Below are positions 22,968 to 34,047 of a stretch of 64,000 nucleotides of DNA, one piece after another. Source of the DNA: Chlamydomonas sphaeroides. Taxonomy: Eukaryota; Chlorophyta; Chlorophyceae; Chlamydomonadales; Chlamydomonadaceae. The notes below the pieces were generated by a model. It had not been told where the DNA came from, did no database searches, and saw only the letters and a list, made by a program, of their open reading frames with translations. The position numbers and the translations under genes are program-made. The stretch spans positions 1 to 64,000 of the forward strand of contig BDDC01000042.1 in NCBI GenBank assembly GCA_001662425.1, in the 5' to 3' direction. Every line of letters begins with the position of its first letter. Position 1 is the first letter of the stretch.

Positions 22968-25900
22968 CTGGTCGCGCCCTGCTAGAGCTCTACCATGACG
23001 CCTGACCAAGGTGGGGCGAGTGCGGAGGAGGGGTTGGGGCGAGGGCGGAAGAGGGGTTGGGATTGGGATTGGGGTCAAGGTAGGGGTTTGGGGCTGCTGC
23101 GGCTGGGTTTGGGGCTAATGTTGGGGCGATGGGCAGTGTATTGTGGAGTGGCCAAGGTGGGGCAGGCATGTCACGTCGGTTGGCAGCCCCCCACGTTGTC
23201 CGGGGTTCTGTTGCCCTGGTCACCAGGTCTGAGCGGCTCCCGCACACGGCAAGCGACTCCCTCCACGCGCTAGCTAACCTGCTGACTCCCGTGCGGGGCT
23301 GTACCGTGCCGCGCAACGAGACCCCCCCTCGCCCGGCACCTTGCTCCCTGACGCCAGACCGCCGAGAACCTCTGCACGCTGTGCACGGGCGAGAAGGGCG
23401 TGGATGGGCAAGGCGGGGCTGCCGCTGCACTTCAGGGGCTGCACCTTCCACCGCGTCATCCCAAGCACGTGGAGGGGCTCTGACTGCGCAGCGGCAAGCA
23501 GGGACGGCGGCGGGGAACCGCCGTGGCGGCGCGGTGCCATGAGGGGCAGGGGCAGCAGATAGACACACCGGGTTGCTGCAGGCGCTGGCGGCAGCAGCTG
23601 CACTCCCGGTAGCCAGCCAGCCGGGTTGCCTGCGCCTGTGGCGCCGGTTGTTGGGTGCGTCTCTCTTGCCAGGGGGTGGTGGCACCCTGCGCTGCGGTCG
23701 GGCGGCCCGGCCCAAGCCACGCACGGCTGGCCGCCCCTCGCCGAGCCCCGCCGCCCCCACGTGCTGGCTCCGTCCCAGCGCCCACGGCTTGGCCCCGCCC
23801 CTCCCTCCTCCGCCCGCAGACTTCATGATCCAGTTCGGTGACTTAGCCGGCAACGGGACAGGTGCGCAGTGGGCTGCTGTCCGCATGCCGCCGGCCGGAC
23901 GACCGCCCTCCCCCTCCCCCCTAAGCCCCGACGAAACCCATGGCGCCATTTCTAGGTGACCTTTCCCTTCACTGCACTCCCTCCTTCCCCTGGACGTGGG
24001 GCCCAACACCAATGGCAGCCAGTGCGTGCCCCGGAACACTGAGGGGGACAGGGCGGGGAAGGGGAAGGGCAAAGCGGCTAGGGTTCGTGCCACGGGTGGG
24101 GTGCTGTCCATGGCAAACGCGGGTCCCAACACCAACGGCAGCCAGTGCGTGCCCTGGGGGACTGAGGGGGTCCGGTTAGGGTGGGGAGGGTTGCTTGTCC
24201 GTGGCCAACGCGGGGCCCAACACCAACGGCAGCCAGTGGCTCCGGGGGACGAGCAGGGGAAGGGTCCAGGTTTTGTGTCGCGGGCGGCCCTGTGGGTAAC
24301 CTGGCGGCCTGGGAGGAAGGGCGTGGCGGGCGTCCGGCGTGCAGGCCCTCATCATCGGTTGTTGCTGACGTGCCCTCCCTCCCCACGCCCTGCTCCCCTC
24401 CCACTCCCCTTCGCCCCAGGATCTTCGTGGCCACGGCGGCCACGCCGCACCTGGACAACAAGCACGTCGTGCTCGGCCGCGTGCTCGGGGTGGGCGGGGA
24501 GGGAGCGAGTGACCCAGGCTGTGGCAAGCTTGTGGCTGTCAGGCAGGCAGGCAGCCCGGGGCCCGGGGCTGGCTGAGCTGGACCCTGGCGGGCGGGTTGC
24601 TTGCGGCAGCCGTCAGCGGGCGCACGGTGTCGGGGCGCTGCTGGGAGGCGGCATGCCGGGCCGCTGCCCAGCCGCCGCTCGGCCGCTGCTGCTGCTGCTG
24701 CTGCTGCTGTGCTGCTCGCCGTAGTTGGTCGCCACTTGCCGCGGCAGCAGTGTCACGACGCACACGTCTCTAAGCGCCGCGCGCCGTGCGCTGCTCGCAG
24801 GGCACGGGGTGATCCGCGAGATGGGGCAGACCGAGACGGCTGAGGAAGACAAGGTGGGGCCGCGGGGCGCGGGGTCGGGGCCGGGGCGCGCTAGCAGGTG
24901 GGCCAGCGCGCGCTGGGCGGCGACGGGCTATGGCCCGCGGCCGGGGGTGCGCGGACGGCGGCGCACACCAGCGCCAAGAGCGTCTGGCGGCCAGGGCGAG
25001 CCACGGGGGCGGGGGTGCGCTGAGTATGTGGGGCGCAGCAGTGCGAGGCCAGGGCCGCTGCCGTGCGTCATATTGCTGGTGGCCTGGCCGGTTGTGATAG
25101 CCGACTGCGGGCAGCTGAGCGAGGAGGAGCAGGTGGCGGCGGCGGCGGCTCCCGGCGAGGGCGGCTCCTTCCCCGCCTTCCCCGAGGACACGCACCGGCC
25201 AGAGGGTGAGGCGCGCAGCGGCGGGCGGCGCCGGGGCGCGCGCGGGGGCGCCAGGGCCAGGGCGCTCGTGCCAAGTGCCGGCGCGGGGAGGTGGTCTGAT
25301 CACGCAGCGCAAGGGGAAGACTGGATGGGCTGGTGGTGCAGGGCAGCTCACCTGGGCAGCAGCTCGGCGGCAGGCCCCGTGAAAGAGCACTAGCAGCCGC
25401 GTCGGCAGCCGGCAGCCGGCCTCCTTACCCCCCAGGTGGTCCCCGTCGCCGGCCCCGGGCCCTCGCCTCCGCAGGCGAGCCGGAGGCGGACTTCCGGCTG
25501 CGGGCCGGAGAGGCCATCCGGCTCGAGGGCAACGAGCTGTTCAAGGTGCGAGGGGGCGAGGGGCGGGATGGCGGCTGTGTATTCTGCGGAGTGGACGAGA
25601 GGCGGCACGCGTGGCGGGGGCTTAGAAGGTTCCTTGGCGCTGGCATGGGCAACACCTCGCACGGGAGGCGGGTCCCCCCAGCCAAGACTGAGGGCGGGCA
25701 GCCCCCCACAGCAGCGGTTTCTCGCGGCGTTACCCGCCATCTTCCCCTGGCCCGCTCCTGTTTCCAGCCCGGCAAGTACGGCGATGCCGTGCTGCGGTAC
25801 AGCAGCGCGCTGCGGTACGTGGGCCAGAACAACTTCTCCGAGCCGGCCGCCGTCACGGAGGCGCTCACGGACATGCTGGAGGCGGCCGTCGTGAGCTGCT

Positions 25901-26365
25901 GCCTGCTCAACAGGTGCGGACACGTCGGTGCCAGGGGCCCTGCAGTCCATGCAACGGCAACCGCTGGCGTGGGCTGGTGCTGCGTGTGAGCCACGCTCGC
26001 CACACGGGGTGCGCGTTGGCGAGCTCGCCATCTCTCGACGAGCTCTCCGATAAGCTTTGACGTGGCCCGCCAGTGCCACCTGCCGCACCCAGTATGGCGT
26101 GGGCTGGTTGGTGTCCGTGGTACCGCAGCCTTCACTCGGCTGCGCGCGGCTGCAGCGGCGCGCTGCTGTCGTCACTGGCCGTTCCTCAAACCGCAGCCAC
26201 GCCCTCCAGCAACCGCTCGCCGCCCGCTCGGCCCCAGGGCCGCCTGCCGGCTCAAGCTGGGCAAGGCGGAGGCCGCGCTGGCGGATGCGGAGGCTGTGCT
26301 AAAGCAGGCGCCCGACAACGTCAAGGGCCTGCTCCGGAGCGGGCAGGCCAAGCTGGCTACCAAGG
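22968..26365 (+). pseudogene. CYP40-like cyclophilin-TPR gene, damaged or mis-sequenced
   Basis: The cyclophilin core is readable in pieces: GRALLELYHD (22969-22999), TAENLCTLCTGEKG (~23355-23396), GLPLHFRGCTFHRVIP (~23410-23460), FMIQFGDLAGNGT (~23823-23862), LSMANAGPNTNGSQ (24103-24146) and ATPHLDNKHVVLGRVLG (~24440-24490). Then come GVIREMGQTETAEEDK (~24850), VIADCGQL with FPAFPED (~25100-25195), AIRLEGNELFK (~25515), GKYGDAVLRYSSALRY (~25770-25910), and a TPR helix pair with APDNVKGLLRSGQAKL (~26250-26365). This is the CYP40 layout: peptidyl-prolyl isomerase, linker, then TPR units that bind HSP90. Two breaks stand out. The exon ending LYHDA runs into TGA where one base seems missing, and CTGEKG and GLPLHFRG are one base out of frame. 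The SIYG/DENF segment between the cyclophilin halves is not found. The C-terminal exons were not traced. A decayed gene or assembly errors are both possible. Confidence -1.
24686..24712 (+). repeat. (CTG)n microsatellite
   Basis: About eight CTG triplets in an intron of the CYP40-like gene. Confidence -1.
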
Positions 26366-26399
26366 TGGGGCTGGGTAGAGAGGGCAAGGCCCCGGTCAA

Positions 26400-27795
26400 T
26401 TGATTAATTGCAGTTGATCGGTTCCGCCGAAAATGGTTATCGGTGGCCATTGGGTGGAGCAAAACCACCGGAAGATACGAGGCCTGGCGCCTGGGCTGGG
26501 TGCAGGGGCGGGGGCGGGGCTGGATGGGGAACAAGAGCAGGGGGTGAGGCGGAGGCAGGTCCTGGGCTGGTCGGGGCGGTGTGGGTGCGGAGCAGGAGGG
26601 GGCCAGAGTGCGGCACGACCAGGCAAGGTTTGCTGTCCAGACCCGCGTCACAAGGGCCTGGGGCCGGGGCGCTGGCAGGGGTAACCTGGGCCGGGTGAGT
26701 CTGGGTGCAATCTCGGACCCACGACCCCTGGCCCCTTCACCAACCTGGACATGGCCGGGCCGCGCTTGACTGCAGAACTTATGGCCAGCAAGGCCTCCGC
26801 CCCCCGGCTTCGCGCTAGCACAAGAATACGGTTGTTATCACAGCAGCCACCTCCCAGCCAGCCACAGGCACGGCCAGGAGGCAGGGCCCACCCTCCAGGG
26901 CAACTCAGCCCCCAACACTGCTACGCTTACGCTTGGCACGGCTAGCTGCGTCTGAGCTCGGCCGCTTGCCGCGGGCGCCGCAGCCGCTTCCTCTAGGGTC
27001 TAGGGCTCTAGGCCCCGGAGCGGAGGTGGCGGCGGCGGCGGTCCCGCCCCGGCCCCTGCCGTCAGAGCTCGGTCGGCCGCGCAGCTGCTGGGTGCGTGGT
27101 GCTGGGGTGGGCACGCCAGAGCGTTGGTGTGAGGCACCCGGCTAGCCTCATGCGTGCATCCTTCGTTCTAGCTTATCATATCCTACGTGCAGATGCGGTG
27201 CTGTCCGCCGGTTGAGGGGCGTGGCGCACGCTGCTTACCGCTGTGGCCCGTGAACCCGCCTGTACGCACCTCGAAACGGACGGGCCGCAGACCAGCTTCA
27301 TTTGTAATATGGTTCGGTGCCCAGCAGGTTGCGGCCCACCGCCGCGCCTGTGCGTCCACCCGCAGCGGCCCTGAGTGTCCCGAGCTCGCACCTCGCAGCA
27401 GCCCCTACATTCCGCAGCTCGTAATTTACTACCGCCTGGCTGGAGAGGCTGCCGGGGTGTCGTCACTTCGTACGGGGGTGGAGGTGGAGGCGATGGATGA
27501 TGTTGTCCAGGGCGGCGGCGCTGCGGGGCCAACAGTCCAGCGGCCTGTGGTCCTACACGCTGTGTCTGGTGGTGGTGGCGGTCTTCCAGGAGGCAGTTGG
27601 CGGTATGGTTGCCGTGGGAGACTGCGGGGAAAGCTCGTGTGTCGTACGGGTGACCACAGTGCGGTCACGGTCCATGCCGGCGCTGCCGTGCAAAGCCTCG
27701 CATAGGTAGCAACACCCCATGGGAAAGTAGCCAGCACAAGAGCTTGCCGCCGACTTTGACACCGTATCATCACCTCGTGCTGGTTTTTACTGCCA
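26400..27795. other. Between the CYP40-like gene and the next gene; nothing firm
   Basis: May contain the last exons and 3' UTR of the CYP40-like gene, but no further TPR motif could be read. An ORF at 27187-27705 is open, with no recognisable domain and glycine-rich runs, and is not annotated. Confidence -1.
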
Positions 27796-30700
27796 ATGGA
27801 CTTACTAACAGGACGCTCGCGGCAGCTTGTCTCGCAACAACATATGCCTATCCCGGCTCGGCGGCGGGTCCCTTTGGTGCTCGCACTGCATCCGGCTCAC
27901 CACATCGCAAGAGCAGCCGAGCGAGCACCCGCCCGCATTATCACCCACAGCACCAGCGAGCGCGATGCAGCAGTGTCGGGGACGCGAGCTGCGCTCACAG
28001 ACGCCGAGTACCAGGTGCGATGACTCCCCCACGACACACACACCCCCACGACCTCGTCCCACGCCCTTCAACCACTAAGGCCCCCCTCTCGCCACAGTCG
28101 TTCGTATTCGAACTCGCTCCGCTGTCAACCCAGCAGCTGCGCGAGACTGCGGCACAGCGTCAGCAGGAGCTGCTCGATTCGCGCTTCCTGTTCTGGCTGC
28201 GCGACCGCGAGCGGCGGCAGGGCGCTCCGGCCGCAGAGCGAGAGCTACTAGCCCGCCTGGGGCAGGAGCTGACGATGATGCGCGAGTGGATAGGTGGGCT
28301 GGGGGCTGCGGAGGTGGCAAGGGCGGCGGCTGGGCAGGGGCGACGTGCGGATGGACGGGTCTGGTGGGGGCTGGGGACGGGGTGCCGAACAGGCGGGGGC
28401 CGCGGTGAGGAAGGCCGGGGAGGTCGGGTTGACATCTCTGGCGGTACATCCACGTATGTGGCGGGCAATGCTTGTGAGCAATAGCGGCAAGGACTGCATG
28501 CAGCAGGCAGGGGGGCAGGGCCATGCAGCAGGCAGGGGCGACGGCTGAGCAGCGGGGTTCCAAGGCTGCAACAGCGGGATCCACCCAGCCGCTCCAGCCC
28601 CGTCCCATTGCCGCCCGCCTCGGCGCTCCCTGCACAGGCGCCTGACGCTCTCGCTGTGTACCTAACCATGTCGCCCCAACTTCAACTCGCTCCCACCCAG
28701 AGGAACAGTCCAACCGTACGCTACTGCCCAGCCTGGCCTCCTCGCTGGCCTACAATAACCTGGCGCGCTGGCGGGAGGAGACGGGCAAGAAGGAGCCGCA
28801 GGCGAGGCCGCGGAGCATTGAACAGTAGACCCACCACGCGACCGCGCTTCGCCGCGGCCTGCACGACGCCGTGGTGCCGGGAGCTGCCGCATGCCGGGGG
28901 ACTGGCTTGGGGCGGAGGGGGTGTGCGGCGCTCCGACTCACATCACGGGCTGCTGTCAGTATTGCTGCTTAACCCTTGAGCGTTTCCGCTGCTGCTCCAC
29001 GATTTCTCCCCAGCAGGTGGTGGCGGGTGTGGACCTGGACCAGCTGTACCGCCTGGGGGAGCAGGTGGGCGGCGGGGCGGGACGGCGGGCGGGAGGGCTG
29101 CGCGTGGCAGCACCTGCCTGGGCCCCGCGAGAGGCGGCGGCGAGGGCGAAGGGTGGGCGGGGAGGCCGTCGAAGGGGGCCGAGACGGCAGCTAGCAGGCG
29201 CCCGCTGCAAGGCGCAGGAGGCACCATAGCAGCCGCTGCGCTGGCAGCCGTGAATGGCCTGCTTGTCGAATTGGCGGCCAGCCCTGTGTCAGCCTCATGT
29301 TGTAGATCAGTCTGACCTGCGTCTAGCCTGATCTGCGACATGAGGCCAGCTCAGCAGGAGATGTACGACACGAGGTGGCTGGCTGTACGACACGAGCGGG
29401 CTAAACCGCACGGGATCGCAGTCGGCCGTCGCATGTACGCGTCAGGGCACAGTAGCCACCGGTTGCCGTGCCTCGATAGCGTTCCACCGTCTGGGTGCAC
29501 GTGACCTGCTCCTCCCCGGGGCGGGCAGCCCGTTGTCGCGTGGAACTATCGTCGGGGGCATAGGGCACGGGCTGGGGCTGGCGGCAACTGCCGCAGACAA
29601 TCCATGGCGCTCAGCAGGCTCAAGACCGGCTCAAGACCGGCCAGCTAGGCGTCTGTGCGCCTGGCGCTGGCGAGGCCCTGTCCCTGGAACCGGACCGCAC
29701 CCAAGACCTCGCCCGCGGCCCTCCCTCCCTCCCTTCTTCCGCATGGGCGCAGGAGGAGCGCAAGCTGCGGGAGAGCATGGAGCGGGGAGGAGCGGGAGGC
29801 AGCGGGGGGCTGGCCCCCCGGCGGGAGCCCAGCCGCAGCAGTATCGAGGAGTTCACCAAGGTGCACAAGGGGTCCGGCGGTATGCCATGATACGCATATG
29901 TTGGGAATGTGCGTCCGCGTGTCACTGTCGCATGGAGGAGTCCACGGTAGAATGGGCGGGACAGCAGCTCTCGCCAAGGTGCTGGTCGGGGCGGTTGCCC
30001 GCTGCAGCCAAGAGCTTATGTGGCCCACAGCTTCGCTGGCCATGGATGAGAGAGAGTACATGCTTACACGCTGACAGTTGACTCTCGATCACTCATCCTC
30101 CTCTCCGCACCACGCCCCGCAGCACAACGCGGCCTACTCGGAGCTGGCCGCCGCCGCCATGGCGCGAGTGCGCTCCCGGCTGCTGGGCTACGACGACGAT
30201 GGGCCCTCCGCGGCGGAGGCGGCTCTGACGGCGCTGCTGGCCTGCGTCGGCGGCTCCGGGGAGCGCGCCACGTTCCTGCCGGACGCCTTCACGCCGCCAG
30301 GCCTGGAGGTGGGTGCCGCCGCCCGGGCCTAGCTGAGCAGCTGAGGGGCGAGGACAGCGGGTCCGGGGCGGCGGTCCTGGTACCCACTGCGTCTTGCAGC
30401 AGGCGGGCAGCTGGGCAGGCGCTGGCGGTTGGGTGCTGCGGCGGGGGGCTGCGGGGCGCTGCCACCCCAACATGGGCAGGGCCGTGGTGGTGGCCGCGGC
30501 GCCAGGGCGGCGGGCATCATGGGGCTCAAGCAAGTGCCCAGGCCACGGAGGGCGTCTGGCAGCGGTGTCGGCTGCTGCTGACATGGCTCCTGGCCCCTGG
30601 GTGGTGCGGACACAGGTGCTGCCGGAGGCCTCGGCAAGCGGCGGGGCAGGAGCCCAGACCGGCGCTGGCAACAGCGCCAGCGCTAGCGCAAAGCCGACGT

Positions 30701-31535
30701 TTGTGGTGACGACGCCTAACGCGCTGGCGGCCGCGACACGCGCCCGGCTGGCCTCGCTATCAGCCGCCGGTGCGACCGCTGCGGGCCCTGCCGCCGCCGC
30801 ACCTCCTGCCGGCGGCGCCGCCGCGCCGGCGGCGGCCTCTGCCTTGACCACTTCGGACCCCAGCCCCAGCCCGCAGCCCTCCTCGCCGCCGCTGCCGGCG
30901 TGGCGGCCCAAGGGCCGCGCCGCCGCCGCCTCGGCAGGGCAGCCGCCGGCGCCGCCCGCTGCGGGCGGTGCCGCAGCAGGAGCAGGGGCGGCTGGCGCTG
31001 CGAGCGGCGGCGCGCCAGTGGCGGCGGCGGCAGCGGTCCCCAGCCCACCGCGGCGGCTGCCCAGTGGCGAGGACGAGGCCGAGGCGCTGGAGGAGCTGCT
31101 CGTCCTGATCGACGAGTACGACAGGTGGGTTGCTCCCGTGGGTTTCAACACCACATTGATGAGGACGGTTTGCACGCGGCCGTGCAAGCGGTGGCAGGGT
31201 ACCTGGCAGTTGTGCTTCTGGGGCCCTCTTTACGCCCCTGCCACAACCCGGGTCAACCCGCCCTTAGCTGCCTCCATCTGTGAACCTCTGGCGTGATGCG
31301 TGCTGACTGCGTTAGGACATCGTGCTTGGTGCGCTCGACTTACAGAGGCCGATCCAGCGCCCTCGCCTGAGAATTGTGCGCCTGCTGTGCCCTTTCCCCC
31401 GCGCCCCGCCCGGCCCCGATTTGATCCGGCTCCTGGTCGCCTGCTGTGCCCCGTCCCCTTGCCCGCCCTCGCCAGGCACGTGTACTCCAACAAGACGCCG
31501 CTGGAGCGGATGGGGCACAACCGCGGGCCCTGGTA
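27796..31535 (+). CDS. Unrecognised protein, multi-exon
   Basis: A chain of exons on one strand, each bounded by usable splice sites: 27796-~28013 (MDLLTGRSRQLV..., basic and alanine-rich, perhaps an organelle transit peptide), ~28099-28289 (helical, LSTQQLRETAAQRQQELLDS), ~28701-28800 (SSLAYNNLARWREETGKK), ~29020-29064 (GVDLDQLYRLGEQ), ~29753-29860 (EERKLRESMERGG, SSIEEFTK), ~30124-30308 (NAAYSELAAAAMARVRSRL), ~30616-31123 (long Ala/Pro/Gly-rich region ending LLVLIDEYDR) and ~31479-31535 (HVYSNKTPLERMGHNRGPW, then a stop). The short basic C-terminus looks conserved in style, but I cannot name a family. The start and internal joins are uncertain. A TGTAA motif at about 31839 could be its poly(A) signal. 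Confidence -1.
28497..28541 (+). repeat. Short direct repeat
   Basis: CATGCAGCAGGCAGGGG appears twice, about 27 bases apart, in an intron of the unrecognised gene. Confidence -1.
30787..30874 (+). repeat. Partner of the 7465-7552 dispersed copy
   Basis: Coding sequence in the long Ala/Pro-rich exon. It matches 7465-7552 at about 90% by eye. Confidence -1.
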
Positions 31536-32031
31536 GCGCGCTGTGCCGCGTGCGGTGGCAGTGCGCCTGCTGTGGAGGGGTGCCGCCGCTGATTGCGGCG
31601 ACGGTGGGGAGGGCCTTTCAGAGTGCAAGCACGGAAGCTAGAGGAGATGAGGATTGCTTTTTTGGTTCGGGCTGGAGTCCGGGGTGCGGCAGGCGCTGCG
31701 GTACGATGCCTGCTGGCGGCCGGCAAAAAGGTGTTCGAAGCCGTGTTTCTGCGCAGCCCGCACGGCCTGGCAGGGCCTGGCTGCAGCCGACGGTGCTCGT
31801 CGTAGCACGCCTGTCAACAGCAACACAGCGCTGCTTTTGTAAGGCTGCTGGAGGTGGCGTGTCCTGCACGTGACGGTTTGTCCGCTAAGCGAGCATGGCG
31901 AAGAGTCTCCTCAAGAGGCCTTGAGCTCCTCGCTCCGTACGGTGATGTACGGCGGCGTGTGTGCTGCCACATACCAGGGCCCCGGTCCACGCATGCATAT
32001 GTGCAACCAGCCTTCCCTGTGACCCAACACC

Positions 32032-32037
32032 TATATA
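32032..32037 (+). promoter_or_regulatory. TATA box of the DUF4399 gene
   Basis: TATATA lies 44 bases before the ATG at 32076, in a stretch without other AT-rich runs. The transcription start would then fall very close to the start codon, giving a short 5' UTR. Confidence -1.
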
Positions 32038-32075
32038 GCCCTCGTCGCACGTCTCGACCACCTAGCCGCACCAAG

Positions 32076-33558
32076 ATGGCTCTCGCTACCCGCATGCACG
32101 CTGCTAAGGTTGCGCCCTGCCGCTCGGGCCGCCGCGCTACCGTCGTGTGCCAGGCTAGCATTGGCGACAAGCTGAGGACCACGGCCGCGGCGGTGCTGCT
32201 GTCCGGCAGTAAGCTTGCGTCGTCGCGTGCAAGCCTTGCAAATTGCGCGACCCTCCAACCACGACACGCCGACCGCAGGCCTTGCCGTGGCTCCGGCCCT
32301 CGCTAACGGTGTATCTTTCGTCGGCGTGTCTTCTGGCGCGACCGTGTCCAGCCCTGTGCACATCGACTTCGCTGTGGACGGCCTCACCGTGAAGCCCGCT
32401 GGTGAGTGGCCAAGGAACGATTGGTAAAAATTGCAACGCATGAGCTACTCTGGGCCGAGCGCATGCATGGTGGAATCTGGCTCGCGTCGCACGACGCAAG
32501 CGTGTGCCCCCCACCTTCTAGCATAGCCGATCATGGCTTTCAATGACTGGCTCGCGTGGACTCCTCCATCTCGGAGCACCTGTGGTGTGGCACCTTCGTT
32601 GGGTTTCGGGGGGGCAAGTCAGGCACGCCGGGTGGGTGGGGTTGGGCGTGCCGGACACAACGGCACCCGCGGGCGTCCCCGTACATCGCCTCAAGTTCGT
32701 CGATTCAATGCAAATTCTGTAGCCGCGGCGACTTTTTGCACCTTGACCTCCCCACTCCGCAAGTCCTCAGCCGCGACACGCCTCGCCGCACAAGGCGCCC
32801 TCACTAGTGCGCGCAAGTTACCACCGCCACAGCGTCGCCATCGCGCCAACCCCAGGCCGTCAATCACGCTGCGCTGCACCCCTCTCCCCCTTTCCTTCCG
32901 CGCCCCGCGCCCGCAGCCGAGGGCATCGTGCCGGGCACCGGCCACCACCACCTCATCGTGGACGCGCCCGCGCCCGAGGAGGGCGAGGCCATCCCCTTCG
33001 ACGACGCGCACAAGCACTTTGGCAAGGGCCAGACCGGCGTGGACCTTGAGCTGGTGGGTGAGGGCTGGCAGCAGTGCCGGACCGGACAATGGGCACGGCC
33101 CTGAGATGCCCAGGGCAGGCCTCGGACAGAAGGCCCGGGGTGGACCTGGGATGAGAGATTGAGACCCCGCGAGGCCTTGGGCCCCGGCAGGCCTGGAAGA
33201 CCCTGGCAGGCCGTGACAGGCCGTGGCAGGTCTCGACGGGCCCTGGGAGGTCCTGGGTCCTTGGCAGGCCTGGGAGGCCTTGACAGGCCCAGGGAGGCCC
33301 TGGCAGGCCTGGGAGGCTCTCAGCTCGTAGTGTCTGCCTCGGGCTGCCACCCTTCGTCGCCCTGCACTGGCCCTGCACTGTCGCTGCTGCGTCTGAGGGG
33401 TACACGCTGTTTGCGACAAGGCCCGGCCGCTCCCCGCTGCCGCATGTCCTCTCCCGCAGGCCCCCGGCAAGCACACCCTGACGCTGCAGTTCGCCAACGC
33501 GGCGCACCAGAGCTACGGCCCCGCCTACTCCAAGACCATTTCGGTCACCGTGAAGTAG
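32076..33558 (+). CDS. DUF4399-type small protein, predicted thylakoid lumen
   Basis: Four exons, 32076-32208, 32279-32401, 32917-33053 and 33460-33558, join in frame to 163 residues. Residues 1-30 are rich in Ala, Arg and Ser with no acidic residue, like a chloroplast transit peptide. TTAAAVLLSGSLAVAPALA then forms a hydrophobic stretch ending in an AxA-type cleavage site, as in lumen-targeted proteins; no twin arginine is seen. The mature part carries the DUF4399 hallmarks GTGHHHLIVD, DDAHKHFGKGQTG and a C-terminal L.PGKHTLTLQFANAAHQSYGP stretch, and ends in a beta-strand-like TISVTVK. The family is known from cyanobacteria and other bacteria; its function is unknown to me, and the many histidines could bind metal (inference). 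The TATA box, short exons and TGTAA behind the stop all fit an active gene. Confidence -1.
33160..33320 (+). repeat. Degenerate minisatellite in the last intron of the DUF4399 gene
   Basis: An 18- to 20-base CCTGGCAGGCCTGGGAGG-like unit is repeated about eight times with many changes, filling much of the intron 33054-33459. Confidence -1.
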
Positions 33559-33741
33559 AGGCGCAGCGCTAACAAGCGAAGGTTTTGGGAGAGGCGAAGG
33601 GGCTGGGGTGCCGGGGATGGCGTATGGGCCCCGACCACATGTCGTGGTGGGAAGTGGAGGCTGCAGAGCTTGGTAATACTCGTGCGCGCGTATGTGCGGG
33701 GGCGGGAAGAAGCAAGGGCGCGCCAGGAACCGGGGAAGTCC

Positions 33742-33746
33742 TGTAA
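33742..33746 (+). terminator. TGTAA poly(A) signal of the DUF4399 gene
   Basis: TGTAA lies 184 bases after the stop at 33556-33558. TGTAA is the established poly(A) signal in Chlamydomonas and its relatives. Confidence -1.
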
Positions 33747-33777
33747 CGCCCGTGCCAACATTCCATAGAGACTCTTC

Positions 33778-33817
33778 AGCTCTTGCGGCAAGATGTTAGC
33801 TCTTGCGGCAAGATGTT
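33778..33817 (+). repeat. Tandem 20-base duplication
   Basis: AGCTCTTGCGGCAAGATGTT occurs twice head to tail, without changes, between the DUF4399 gene and the zinc finger gene. Confidence -1.
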
Positions 33818-34047
33818 ACCACCCATATGTTGATGTGTTGAGCGAGGCGTCTCGGTTTGGGCTTTGCCAAACCCGAGCGACCGATGCGAACCTTCCCAAG
33901 TACTGCTCTGGGCGCTATTACAATAGCAGCGCTCCTCTGACTGTACACAGTATCGCCTCTGCAACTCCGACACCTCAAGCTAGCGAGACCACAGAGCTTC
34001 TTTCACAGACCTTCCAAGGCATTCTTTTTTTGCTCGCTCCAGCAACC

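Noticed and set aside
22990..24135. 381-codon minus ORF
   Set aside because: Shadow of the CYP40-like region; the plus strand carries the cyclophilin motifs.
23990..24250. CRISPR-like spaced repeat
   Set aside because: The three spaced copies are translated cyclophilin exon sequence with unequal spacing, in a eukaryotic gene.
30093..31187. 364-codon minus ORF
   Set aside because: Antisense of spliced plus-strand exons of the unrecognised gene; Ala/Pro-rich shadow.
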